DNA of 64,000 nt. It comes from Pseudomonas cavernae. GTDB lineage: Bacteria > Pseudomonadota > Gammaproteobacteria > Pseudomonadales > Pseudomonadaceae. The position numbers and the translations under genes were made by a program. The notes beneath the pieces were generated by a model. It worked only from the letters and a program-made list of their open reading frames with translations, searched no databases and had not been told where the DNA came from. Below are positions 37,927-46,700 of this stretch, piece after piece (positions within the stretch are counted from its first letter, which is position 1; each line of letters opens with the position of its first letter). The DNA lies in assembly GCF_003595175.1 (NCBI RefSeq), contig NZ_CP032419.1:4774001-4838000 (forward strand), read 5' to 3'.

Positions 37927-38913
37927 TTACGGGGTGACGAAGGCGCTGTTCACCAGGTCGTCGTAGCTGACCTCGTAGCGCTTGCCCTGCAGGCTGCTCC
38001 AGGTCTCGTTGGCCAGGCGGATCACACCCTTGATCTCGCCGGGCTTGCCGGGGGTGCCGAGCAGTTTTTCGCTCATCGCCTGGTCGTAGAAGCGCACGCC
38101 CTTGGCCGCATTGGCCATCTCGAGCGGGTCGGAGAGGTAGCCGCCGACGCCCTTGGCCATGATCGCGTAGGCCTCCTGCGGATGCGTCTTGGTGTACTCG
38201 ACAGCCCTGTACAGGCCCTTGACCAGCGCCTTGACGTCGTCCGGCTGCTGCTCGACCACGTCGCAGTTGAGCGCTACCACGTCGACTATCACCCCCGGGG
38301 TCTGGGTGCTGTCGACCAGCACCTTGCCGCCGCCCTTGGCGCGCACCAGCGACAGGTGCGGCTCCCAAGTCACGGCGGCGGGCACGCGACCGGCGATGAA
38401 GGCGGTGGCGGCATCATCGGCGGTCATGTTCTGGATATCCAGATCGGCCATGGTCATGCCGTTGTGCTTGAGCAGGTAGGACAGCCAGAACTGCGACACC
38501 GAACCTTCGTTGACCGCCACCGACTTGCCCTTGAGCTCCTTCAGGCTGGTCACCTCGTTGCCGACCAGCACGCCATCGCCGCCGTAGCTGTCGTCCAGCG
38601 CGGCGACCGCCTTGAAGCAGAAATCCTTGGAGCGGTACTTGAGAATCTCGTCGATGGTCGAGGCCGAACCGGAGAGTTTTCCCGAGGCCTGCGCGGCCAT
38701 GTACATCGAAGCTTCCTCGATGGTGGTCAACTGCAGGTCCAGGCCCTGCTCCTTGAAGTAGCCGAGGTCACGGGCCAGGTACAGGGTGCCGTAGCCGACC
38801 CACGTGGTATGGCCGATGGTCAGGGTGCCGGCCTGGGCGCCGCTGGCGACGCCGGCGGCCAGCGCAGTGAGGGCGAGGGGACGGGTACAACGGGTAAGCA
38901 AGGACTTGATCAT
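37927..38913 (-). CDS. ABC transporter substrate-binding protein (NMT1/TauA type)
   Basis: A 328-residue periplasmic protein with signal peptide ending about GAQA (residues 26-29). The mature start GTLTIGHTTWVGYGTLYLARDLGYFKEQGL and GRVPAAVTWEPHLS are typical of the NMT1/SsuA-like family. The ligand could be a sulfonate, pyrimidine, amine or similar; it cannot be deduced. About 200 bases upstream (39113-39129) is a 17-bp sequence shared with the aldehyde dehydrogenase promoter at 48272, implying common control. Confidence 0.92.
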   Translation of the reverse strand: MIKSLLTRCTRPLALTALAAGVASGAQAGTLTIGHTTWVGYGTLYLARDLGYFKEQGLDLQLTTIEEASMYMAAQASGKLSGSASTIDEILKYRSKDFCFKAVAALDDSYGGDGVLVGNEVTSLKELKGKSVAVNEGSVSQFWLSYLLKHNGMTMADLDIQNMTADDAATAFIAGRVPAAVTWEPHLSLVRAKGGGKVLVDSTQTPGVIVDVVALNCDVVEQQPDDVKALVKGLYRAVEYTKTHPQEAYAIMAKGVGGYLSDPLEMANAAKGVRFYDQAMSEKLLGTPGKPGEIKGVIRLANETWSSLQGKRYEVSYDDLVNSAFVTP

Positions 38914-39112
38914 GAAGCACTCCCACAGCCTATTGGCTTAGTTATTGGATTTCTGCGGCAGCGACCAGATGGCCGGAAGATCTCATCTCACCTGTAAGCG
39001 CGCTGCGCCCCTGAATCTCTGCGGATTCTGCTTCCCGACCCGGAAACGCTCCGGCGGGTGGCGGCATGGCGGTACACAAGGCAAGGCCGATGGTGGACGA
39101 AGCGGCTGACAC

Positions 39113-39153
39113 GGAAAATTAGTAAATATGTCGTCGCAACATAAGAAAAAGCT
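39113..39153 (-). promoter_or_regulatory. Conserved upstream motif A (ABC transporter)
   Basis: GGAAAATTAGTAAATAT plus a partly conserved extension (TCGCA, then a stretch of A/G and CTG). The same string occurs at 48272-48313 upstream of the aldehyde dehydrogenase, in the same orientation relative to the downstream minus-strand gene. Together with the surrounding partial matches this looks like a shared regulator or promoter site. Confidence 0.6.
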
Positions 39154-39248
39154 GGGTTGCGCCGGCCGACGCAATGTCTGCGGCGATCGGCTGCGCCCGC
39201 ACTATGGTTAAGGCATCATGCCGTTTCCCCCATCGAAGGCCCTCCCCG

Positions 39249-41624
39249 ATGCCCAGCCGCCACCCGCTGTATTGCCTGCCCCTGCTGTTCTGTCTGCTGC
39301 TCGGCCTGCCGCCGACCTACGCGGCGCAGCCGCAGACGGCGCCGGCGCCCTCGCCGGCCACCCTGCAATGGCCGCGGGACTTCACCGCCGGTGAGCAACA
39401 TATCCAGATCTACCAGCCGCAGATCGAAGACTGGGACGGCACCCACATGGCCGGCCGCGCGGCCATCGCCGTGGGCGCCCCCAAGGCCGCGCCGACCTAC
39501 GGTGTGGCGCACTTTTCCGCCACCGCGGATATCGACAAGAGTTCGGGGCTGGTGCAACTGAGCGAGATCAAGATCGACAAGGTCGAGGTGCCCACCGCGC
39601 CGGACAGCGCCGAGCAGATCGGCCAGGCCCTGAGCGCCCAGCTGCCGGCCAACGGCCTGACGGTGCCGCTCGACCAGCTGCAGGCCAGCTACGTGGTGGC
39701 CCAGCAGCTGGACAAGGTCAAGCAGGCGCAGGTGAAGAACGACGTGCCGCAGATCCTCTTCGCCAACACCCCCAGCGTGCTGGTGCTGATCGACGGCACG
39801 CCGCGCTGGCAAGCCGTGGAGGGCAGCGCCTTCGAACGGGTGCTCAACAGCCGCGCGCTGATCCTGCGTGACGCCGACGGCAACTGCTACCTGCAGGCCG
39901 CCGGCTACTGGTATCTGGCCCGCGACCTCGAGGGCAGCTGGTTGGTGCTCAGCCAGCCGCCGCAGAGCCTGCTGGCAGTCGCCAAGCAAGCCATCGCCAC
40001 GGCCAAGCCGGACCCGCTGCTGCCGGCGGACGGCAAACAGGCGGCGCAAGCGCCGAGCATCGTCCTCGCCAGCCAGCCCAGCGAACTGATCATCACCAGC
40101 GGCGCCGCGCAGCTGAGCCCGGTGGCGGGCGTCGGCCTGCTGACCCTGGCCAATGCCGACCACGCGGTGTTCGTCGATCCGGCCAGCAACACCTACTACG
40201 TGCTGATTTCCGGGCGCTGGTTCAGCGCCCCGGGCGACCAGGGGCCGTGGCGCTATGTGCCCGGCAAGGAGCTGCCGGCCGACTTCGCCAAGATCTCGCC
40301 CGAGGACCCCAAGGCCAACGTGCTGGTCTCGGTGCCTGACACCCCGCAAGCCAAGGAAGCCGCAATCGCCGCCAACATCCCGCAGACCGCCAGCGTGTCG
40401 CGCAGCCAGGCGAGACTGACAGTCGACTATGACGGCACGCCGCAATTCGCGCCGATCACGGGCACCGCGCTCAGCTATGCGGTGAACACCGCGACGCCGG
40501 TACTCGAGCTGGCGCCCAACCAGTTCTACGCGGTAGCCAACGGCGTGTGGTTCGTCGCGCCGACGCCGACCGGCGCCTGGCAGGTCGCCACCCAGGTGCC
40601 CGCGGCGATCTACGCGATCCCCGCCAGCTCGCCGCTGTACTACGTCACCTACGTGCATATCTACTCGGTGACCCCGACCACCGTGGTGGTCGGCTACACC
40701 CCCGGCTACCTGGGCGTGGTGGTCAGCCCGAACGGCACCGTGGTGTATGGCACCGGCTACAGCTACGCACCCTACGTCGGCAGCGTCTACTACGGTTACC
40801 CGCCGACCTACGGTTACGGCGCCGGCTTCGCCCTCGGCACTGTCGAGGGCTTCGCCTTCGGTTTCGCCGCAGGCGCCATCTGGGGTTCCGCCTCGCCCTG
40901 GTGGGGGCCGTACTGGTGGGGCCCGCATCCCTACTATGGCTGGAGCTACACCAACATCAACCGAGCCAACTTCTACGGCCGCTGGGGCCAGGGCACGGTC
41001 AGCCACGCCTACGGCTGGAACGCCTGGACCGGCACCCAGTGGCAGGGCAGCGCCGCCAGCGGTTTCAACCCACGCACCGGCGCGCACTTCCAGGGCAGCC
41101 AGGGCGGGGCCTTCAATCCCTATTCGGGCAACTTCGCCGCCGGCCGCCAGGGCTCCTTCGTCAACCCCGCCACCGGCCGCGAGGGCGCCGCGCGCGGCGG
41201 CGTGGTCGGCAACCAGTACACCGGCGACTATGCCGCCGGCCGCCAAAGAGTCGGCTACAACGCCCAAACCGGCCGCGCCGGTGCCGCCGAGATCGGCGTC
41301 AGCGGCAATGTCCAGACCGGCGAGCGCACGGTGACCAGCAAGGGCGCGGTGGTCAACCGCAGGACCGACAGTGCCGTGGTGTGGAACAACGGCGACGTCT
41401 ATGCCGGCCACGACGGCAACGTCTACCAGCACAGCCAGGACGGCGGCTGGCAGAAACACACCAGCAGTGGCTGGCAACCGGTGCAAACCAACAACCACGT
41501 GGCGACCCAGTTGAATCAGCAACACCAAGCCCGCAAGCTCGGCCAGCAGCGTTTCAGCCAGACCGCTCACCAGTGGAACCTCGGCGGTGGCGGGCATTTT
41601 GGTGGCGGGCGCTTGCGCCGCTAA
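39249..41624 (+). CDS. Large secreted protein with triple repeat and Tyr/Gly-rich region
   Basis: A 791-residue exported protein (signal peptide MPSRHPLYCLPLLFCLLLG). Three degenerate repeats of about 100 residues start near 172, 274 and 388; each has an initial S/L-x-V/I-x-x-x-G strand and a later G-x-W-(F/Y)-x-A...G-x-W motif. A Tyr/Gly/Pro-rich hydrophobic segment (about 470-580) is followed by short repeats of the NPxTG...AAGRQG kind (about 600-690) and a Gln/His-rich tail. Similar Pseudomonas proteins are annotated as carbohydrate-binding; that is unverified. Its stop TAA (41622-41624) is the target duplication of MITE copy 4. Confidence 0.8.
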   Translation: MPSRHPLYCLPLLFCLLLGLPPTYAAQPQTAPAPSPATLQWPRDFTAGEQHIQIYQPQIEDWDGTHMAGRAAIAVGAPKAAPTYGVAHFSATADIDKSSGLVQLSEIKIDKVEVPTAPDSAEQIGQALSAQLPANGLTVPLDQLQASYVVAQQLDKVKQAQVKNDVPQILFANTPSVLVLIDGTPRWQAVEGSAFERVLNSRALILRDADGNCYLQAAGYWYLARDLEGSWLVLSQPPQSLLAVAKQAIATAKPDPLLPADGKQAAQAPSIVLASQPSELIITSGAAQLSPVAGVGLLTLANADHAVFVDPASNTYYVLISGRWFSAPGDQGPWRYVPGKELPADFAKISPEDPKANVLVSVPDTPQAKEAAIAANIPQTASVSRSQARLTVDYDGTPQFAPITGTALSYAVNTATPVLELAPNQFYAVANGVWFVAPTPTGAWQVATQVPAAIYAIPASSPLYYVTYVHIYSVTPTTVVVGYTPGYLGVVVSPNGTVVYGTGYSYAPYVGSVYYGYPPTYGYGAGFALGTVEGFAFGFAAGAIWGSASPWWGPYWWGPHPYYGWSYTNINRANFYGRWGQGTVSHAYGWNAWTGTQWQGSAASGFNPRTGAHFQGSQGGAFNPYSGNFAAGRQGSFVNPATGREGAARGGVVGNQYTGDYAAGRQRVGYNAQTGRAGAAEIGVSGNVQTGERTVTSKGAVVNRRTDSAVVWNNGDVYAGHDGNVYQHSQDGGWQKHTSSGWQPVQTNNHVATQLNQQHQARKLGQQRFSQTAHQWNLGGGGHFGGGRLRR

Positions 41625-41764
41625 GAACCTGTATCGGATCTGCTGCGCGTCGGCCAAACGGCGTTAAAAACGGCTTCGGAATGCTCATTTACAACTCGTA
41701 AACTCCGCTTCCTCAGCCGTTTTTGCCTTGTTCGACTCTAGCTCGCGAGATCCGAAACAGGTTC
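41625..41764 (-). mobile_element. MITE-like palindromic element, copy 4 (140 bp, inverted)
   Basis: Termini GAACCTGTATCGGATCT and AGATCCGAAACAGGTTC, one mismatch. It is flanked by TAA at 41622-41624 (stop codon of the secreted-protein gene) and TAA at 41765-41767. The core TGCTCATTTACA and GTAAACTCCGC is in inverted orientation. Confidence 0.92.
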
Positions 41765-41985
41765 TAAGCGCCGCCGGCGTCGAACACTCCCGGATTACAG
41801 GCGGGCTACCTGGGGCCTCGCCTGTGCGGGCACGACGGCGCGGGCGGAAATCTGCCCCTCACCTCGTCATTCCCACGCAGGCGGGAGCGCGGCTTGGTTG
41901 CGTAACAACGCTGGCGCGGATGGAGACAATGCCAAAGATGCCGGAACCGCGGAACGACGCTCGCACCGCCGGCTGTTCCTGCGCC

Positions 41986-42381
41986 CTACCATCTGGGCGC
42001 CGGGCAGCTCAGGTCGCCAGCCTCGCACTGCGCCAGCGCCTGCAACTCCGCCGTGCGCTGGGCGGTCTTCTGCGCCAGGCAGCCGTTCAGCACCATGGCG
42101 TAGGCCGGGTCGCCCGCCACCCCGGAGGCCTCGAACTTGCAGGCCAGGTCGCGGAACCTCAGCCAGGCCTGCTGGGCATCCGCGAGGGCTTGTTTGTGCG
42201 GCTTCTCCAGGCCTTTGTGATAGCCGTTGTAGAGCGCTCTGAGGCGCTTGTCGCGGGCCGCATAATCCTTCGCCGCGCAGCGGTTGAGGCTCTGCTGGTC
42301 GGCAGGCTTGGCGCAGTCGTCGGCCGCCTGGACCAGCGGCGCGACGGACAGCAGGGCAAGGGCAAGCACAGCGGTTTTCAT
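41986..42381 (-). CDS. LprI-like (DUF1311) exported protein
   Basis: A 131-residue protein with signal peptide MKTAVLALALLSVAPLVQA. The mature part has the DUF1311/LprI pattern: D/S-x-LNRCAAKDYAARDKRL, QAWLRFRDLACKFEA, and two Cys pairs; related LprI proteins inhibit lysozyme. The family is small and periplasmic. The 220 bases between MITE copy 4 and this gene contain only GC-rich repeat-like sequence (including GGGCGGAAATCT, also seen near 29695). Confidence 0.82.
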   Translation of the reverse strand: MKTAVLALALLSVAPLVQAADDCAKPADQQSLNRCAAKDYAARDKRLRALYNGYHKGLEKPHKQALADAQQAWLRFRDLACKFEASGVAGDPAYAMVLNGCLAQKTAQRTAELQALAQCEAGDLSCPAPRW

Positions 42382-42449
42382 CGGCGGCTTCCGGCAATGG
42401 CCATCACCCCCTTCACTCTAGCCGCGCTTGCAGCCCAGGTCAGACCGGA

Positions 42450-43499
42450 TCAGCGTGCCGCCCAGGCGTTGAAGCGCTGCTCCAGCTCTTCCCCATAGTC
42501 GACCCAGAATTCGGCATCCACCGCGCGGGCGCCGGCGAGGTTGGCCGGGGCGGTCGGCAGGTTGGCCTGGACCTCGGCCGGCAGCAGCGCGAGGGCGCCC
42601 TTGTGCACCGGGCCGTAGGGGATGTTCTCGGCGAACACCTTCTGGGTCTGCGCCTGGCTGGCGAAGGCGATGAACTGCTCGGCCAGCGCCTTGTTCGGAC
42701 TGCCCTTCACCACCGCCCAATACTCCGGGTCATACAGGCTGCCCGGCCAGGCGATGGCCAGCTTGACGCCTTCCTTCTGCGCGGCGGCGATGCGCCCGTT
42801 GTAGGCCGCGCTCATCACCACGTCGCCGGCGGCCAGCCATTGCGGCGGCTGCGCCCCGGCTTCCCACCACTGGATACTGGGCTTGAGCTGATCGAGCTTG
42901 GCGAAGGCGCGGCTGACACCGGCCGGGGTCGCCAGCTGCGTATAGATGTCCTCCGGCTTGACCCCGTCGGCCAGCAGGGCGACCTCCAGGGTGTACTTGG
43001 CGCCCTTGCGCAGGCCGCGCTTGCCGGGGAACTCCGCGACGTTCCAGAAATCCGCCCAGGACACCGGCGCCCTGGCCAGCTTGGCGCTGTTGTAGGCCAG
43101 CACCATCGACCACACGTAGGTGGCCACCCCGCACTCGCTGAGGGTGCCGGGCAGGTACTGGCCGGCATCGCCGAAGCGCGCCGGGTCGAGGCGCTCGAAC
43201 AGGCCCTCCTCGCAGCCGCGCAGCAGCTCGGGACTCTCCACTTCGACCACGTCCCAGCTGACCTTGCCGACATCGACCATGGCTTTGACCTTGGCCATCT
43301 CGCCGTTGTACTCGCCGGCCACTATGGTGCCGGCGCCGGACTGGTTGAAGGGTTTGAAATAGGCCTGCTCCTGCGCCGCCTTGGTGGCGCCGCCGAAGGA
43401 AATCACCGTGAGGTTTTGCGCTTGGGCCTGGGCGATGCCGGCACACGCGGCGAGGGCGGCACAGGTGAGGGGAAGACGCTTGAGCAAGGACGGATACAT
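42450..43499 (-). CDS. Extracellular solute-binding protein (polyamine/PotD-like)
   Basis: A 349-residue periplasmic binding protein with signal peptide MYPSLLKRLPLTCAALAACAGIAQA. The pattern NLTVISFGGATKAAQEQAYFKPF, SWDVVEVESPELLRGCEEGLFE and VMSAAYNGRIAAAQ is typical of the spermidine/putrescine-binding (family 1) group. No permease or ATPase gene accompanies it, so it may feed a transporter encoded elsewhere. It lies next to aminotransferase, permease and aldehyde dehydrogenase genes of polyamine type, on the same strand. Confidence 0.88.
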   Translation of the reverse strand: MYPSLLKRLPLTCAALAACAGIAQAQAQNLTVISFGGATKAAQEQAYFKPFNQSGAGTIVAGEYNGEMAKVKAMVDVGKVSWDVVEVESPELLRGCEEGLFERLDPARFGDAGQYLPGTLSECGVATYVWSMVLAYNSAKLARAPVSWADFWNVAEFPGKRGLRKGAKYTLEVALLADGVKPEDIYTQLATPAGVSRAFAKLDQLKPSIQWWEAGAQPPQWLAAGDVVMSAAYNGRIAAAQKEGVKLAIAWPGSLYDPEYWAVVKGSPNKALAEQFIAFASQAQTQKVFAENIPYGPVHKGALALLPAEVQANLPTAPANLAGARAVDAEFWVDYGEELEQRFNAWAAR

Positions 43500-43687
43500 G
43501 GAACTACTCCCACAGACGATTGATGTTGTCGTGATGTTGCTGGGCAGTTGCTGGCCACGGGCCAAAACGGTTCCACCGCGCGGGCTTCCTGAGCCCGCGG
43601 CGTTGTGTCAGGACCTTCCTGGTCGGTGAGGGGATGATGCGCCGGCCATTGCCACCCAAGGGGCGCTGGCCGGCGCTGCGGCGGCCG

Positions 43688-45070
43688 TTACAAGCGGCCG
43701 ATTTCCTGCGCGGTGCGATCCACCGCGCGTTTGGTCTTCTCCACCAGCTCGTCGAGCTCGGCGTGGGTCGCCACCAGCGCCGGCGCCATGATCATGCGAC
43801 CGAGGGTGGAGCGGATGATCACCCCTTCCTCGAAGCCGATGGTGCGGCAGCGCCAGGTGATGTCGCTCTCGTTGGCGAAGCGCTTGCGGCTGGCCTTGTC
43901 CTCGGCGAACTGCAGCGCGGCGACCAGGCCGGTGCCCTGGATCTCGCCGATCAGCGGGTGATCGGCGAACGCCTCGCGCAGCGCCTTGTGCAGGTAGGGG
44001 CCGGTGTCCTGCTTGACCTGTTCGACGATGCGCTCGTCGCGCAGCGCCTGGAGGTTGGCGATGGCCACGGCGGCGGCCACCGGGTGACCGGAATAGGTCA
44101 GGCCGTGGGCGAACACCCCGCCCTGCTCGACCAGCACCTCAGCCATGCGCTTGGAGAGCACCAGGCCGCCCATGGGGATGTAGCCGCTGGTCAGGCCCTT
44201 GGCGATGGTCAGGGTGTCCGGCTGGAAGCCGAAGTGCTGGTGGGCGAACCATTCGCCGGTGCGGCCGAAGCCGCCGATCACTTCGTCGGCGCACAGCAGC
44301 ACGTCGTACTGGCGGCAGATGCGCTGGATTTCCGCCCAGTAACCGGCCGGCGGGAAGATCATCCCGCCGGCGCCCTGGAAGGGTTCGGCGACGAAGGCGG
44401 CGACGTTCTCGGCGCCCAGTTCGAGGATCTTGCTCTCCAGCTCACGGGCCGCCTTGAGGCCGAATTCCTCCGGGCTCAGGTCGCCCCCCTGGGCGTACCA
44501 GTAGGGTTCGCCGATGTGGGCGAAGTCCGGCAGCATGCCGCCCATTTCGTGCATGAAGCCCATGCCGCCGAGCGCGGTGCTGCCCAGGGTGGAGCCGTGG
44601 TAGCCGTTCCAGCGGCCGATCATGATCTTCTTCTGCGGCTTGCCGAGGATCTGCCAGTAGCGGCGCACGGTGCGGATCAGCGCCTCGTTGGCCTCGGAGC
44701 CGGAGTTGGTGTAGATGGCGTGGCTGTAGTGGTCCGGCAGCAGGCTGAACAGCAGCTCGGACAGCTCGATCACCCGCGGGTGGGTGGTGTGGAAGAACAG
44801 GTTGTAGTACGGCAGCTCCTCGAGCTGGCGGCTGGCGGCGGCGGCCAGGTCCTTGCGGCCGTAGCCGAGGTTGGTGCACCACAGCCCGGACATGCCGTCC
44901 AGGTAGCGCTTGCCGTCGTTGTCCCAAAGGTTCAGGCGCTCGCCCTTGACTATCACCAGCGCGCCTTTCTCGTTCAGCGCCTTCTGGTCGAGGAAGGCAT
45001 GGATGTGGTGGGCCGCATCCTGGGCCTGGTAGTCACGGGTGCTACGGGTAGGGTTGTGGGGGACTGTCAT
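43688..45070 (-). CDS. Class III aminotransferase (SpuC-like, polyamine/omega-amino acid)
   Basis: A 460-residue PLP enzyme. Typical features: YNLFFHTTHPRV, NSGSEANEALIRTVRRYW, the DEVIGGFGRTGEWFA segment with the PLP Asp, and the PLP lysine in IAKGLTSGYIPMGG (about residue 290). This subfamily includes putrescine-pyruvate aminotransferase SpuC. With the nearby aldehyde dehydrogenase it would convert an amine to the acid through an aldehyde. The exact amine cannot be read from sequence. Confidence 0.92.
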   Translation of the reverse strand: MTVPHNPTRSTRDYQAQDAAHHIHAFLDQKALNEKGALVIVKGERLNLWDNDGKRYLDGMSGLWCTNLGYGRKDLAAAASRQLEELPYYNLFFHTTHPRVIELSELLFSLLPDHYSHAIYTNSGSEANEALIRTVRRYWQILGKPQKKIMIGRWNGYHGSTLGSTALGGMGFMHEMGGMLPDFAHIGEPYWYAQGGDLSPEEFGLKAARELESKILELGAENVAAFVAEPFQGAGGMIFPPAGYWAEIQRICRQYDVLLCADEVIGGFGRTGEWFAHQHFGFQPDTLTIAKGLTSGYIPMGGLVLSKRMAEVLVEQGGVFAHGLTYSGHPVAAAVAIANLQALRDERIVEQVKQDTGPYLHKALREAFADHPLIGEIQGTGLVAALQFAEDKASRKRFANESDITWRCRTIGFEEGVIIRSTLGRMIMAPALVATHAELDELVEKTKRAVDRTAQEIGRL

Positions 45071-45133
45071 AACAGCGACCTCGCCTGTTTACGTGTTATC
45101 GAATGGCCGGGGCAGCAACGCCCCGGCGGTAGC

Positions 45134-46558
45134 TCATTTGCGCGCCAGAACCTCGTCCAGCGGCACCGGGGTGAACAAGGGTTTACGCATCACCAGTTTG
45201 ATCCACAACACCGCGATCAGCGACACCAGGCCCAGCACCACGCCGGCACTGGTGAAGATCGAGACGGCCATCTCCGGGGTCGGTGAGGCGTAGTAGATGG
45301 ACACCAGCATGCCGAGGATGCCGAGCAGCTGCGGCAGCGGGTAGAAGGGCGTCTTGAACGGCCGCGCCAGTTGCGGATAACGGCGGCGCAAGGCGATCAC
45401 GTCCAGGTGGCAGACGATGTAGGCCAGCAGCCAGGCGATGGCGGCGGCGAGCAGCAGCTGGTTGACCGCGCCTGGGTTGTCGCCCATCAGCAGGATCGGA
45501 CCGCCGGTGATGGCGGCGACGAACAGCACGGACACCCAGGGGGTGTTGAAGCCACGGCTGAGTTTCTTGAACTGCGGGAAGGCCTGGCCGTTCTGCGCCA
45601 TGCCGTAGAGCATGCGCGGGATGGCCGCCAGCGAGGTGTTGAGGGTGCTGCAGGTGGCGGTGAGCGCGGCGATCACCAGCACGTGCTTGCCGGTCTCGCC
45701 GAACAGCGCGGTGGCATACAGGAAGTGCGGCAGCGCGCCGCTGGCCAGCTGGTCCTGCGGCACGTAGTACAGGGCGCCGATGGCATACAGGCCGATGGTC
45801 AGGAAGATCACCGTCACGCCGATGATCATCGCCCAGGGGATGTTGCGTTCCGGGCGACGCGACTCTTCCACCAGCGGGCAGACGAACTCGGCCCCGACGA
45901 AGCCCCAGATGGCCATCGCCACCAGAACCAGCACCCCGGTGCCCATGGGATTCCACTCCTGCGGCAGGCTGGCGCTCAGCGCCGGCTCGCTGCCGCTACC
46001 GCTGACCGCCGCCAGGCCGAGGGCCAGCAGGACAATCACCATCACCGTGGCCAGGGCGGTCTGCAGGCGGGCGAAGATGTCGATGCCGAGCAGGTTGAGC
46101 AGGGTGAACAGCACCAGCACGCCGAAGGCGATGCTCATGTGCGGGAACACGCCTGGATAGACCTGGTTGATGATCAGGTCGAGCAGCAACAGTTCGGCCG
46201 AGAGGGCGAACATGGCCACCACCACGTAACCGGAGAAGGTCGAGACGATCGCCGGGAAATGTCCCAGGGCCACCTCGGTGTAGCTGCTCAGGCTGCCGGC
46301 GCGGGGAATCATCAGCGACAGCTCGGAGAAGGAGAAGATGTAGGTCAGCGCCAGCAGGAAGGCCAGCGACAGCGGAATCAGGAAGCCCACACCGGCGATG
46401 CCGACGCCCTGCAGCATCAGCACCATCACGCCCTGGGACACCACCAGGCCGATGGAGACCGACAACAGGGCGCCGAGGCCTAGGGTCTTGCTGAGTTTGC
46501 CCTTGGTCACAACGCCCTCGACGTGCGGAGGGGACAAGGTGATATCGGGATCGTACAT
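45134..46558 (-). CDS. APC-family amino acid/polyamine permease
   Basis: A 474-residue membrane protein with 12 predicted hydrophobic segments. Segment 1 begins LSKTLGLGALLSVSIGLVVSQGVM, similar to other APC transporters. It probably takes up an amine or amino acid for the aminotransferase encoded 63 bp downstream. It is transcribed in the same direction as the rest of the cluster (aldehyde dehydrogenase, permease, aminotransferase, binding protein), with 142 bases separating it from the dehydrogenase. Confidence 0.92.
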   Translation of the reverse strand: MYDPDITLSPPHVEGVVTKGKLSKTLGLGALLSVSIGLVVSQGVMVLMLQGVGIAGVGFLIPLSLAFLLALTYIFSFSELSLMIPRAGSLSSYTEVALGHFPAIVSTFSGYVVVAMFALSAELLLLDLIINQVYPGVFPHMSIAFGVLVLFTLLNLLGIDIFARLQTALATVMVIVLLALGLAAVSGSGSEPALSASLPQEWNPMGTGVLVLVAMAIWGFVGAEFVCPLVEESRRPERNIPWAMIIGVTVIFLTIGLYAIGALYYVPQDQLASGALPHFLYATALFGETGKHVLVIAALTATCSTLNTSLAAIPRMLYGMAQNGQAFPQFKKLSRGFNTPWVSVLFVAAITGGPILLMGDNPGAVNQLLLAAAIAWLLAYIVCHLDVIALRRRYPQLARPFKTPFYPLPQLLGILGMLVSIYYASPTPEMAVSIFTSAGVVLGLVSLIAVLWIKLVMRKPLFTPVPLDEVLARK

Positions 46559-46700
46559 GCGGTGTTCTCCTGCAATTTTATTGTTGTGCGCGGTAGAAGC
46601 TTGCTAGTGACTCGCGCGGACAGGCCGCGCCCTCTCAGAACCTCGGCAACGTCTGCGGCCCTGCCGCTCGGGCGCGGGCCACGCAGACGCGCCGTGGCAC

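Noticed and set aside
41765..41985. Possible gene between MITE copy 4 and the LprI-like gene
   Set aside because: Short frames only, with repeat-like GC-rich sequence and no start signals or recognisable product.
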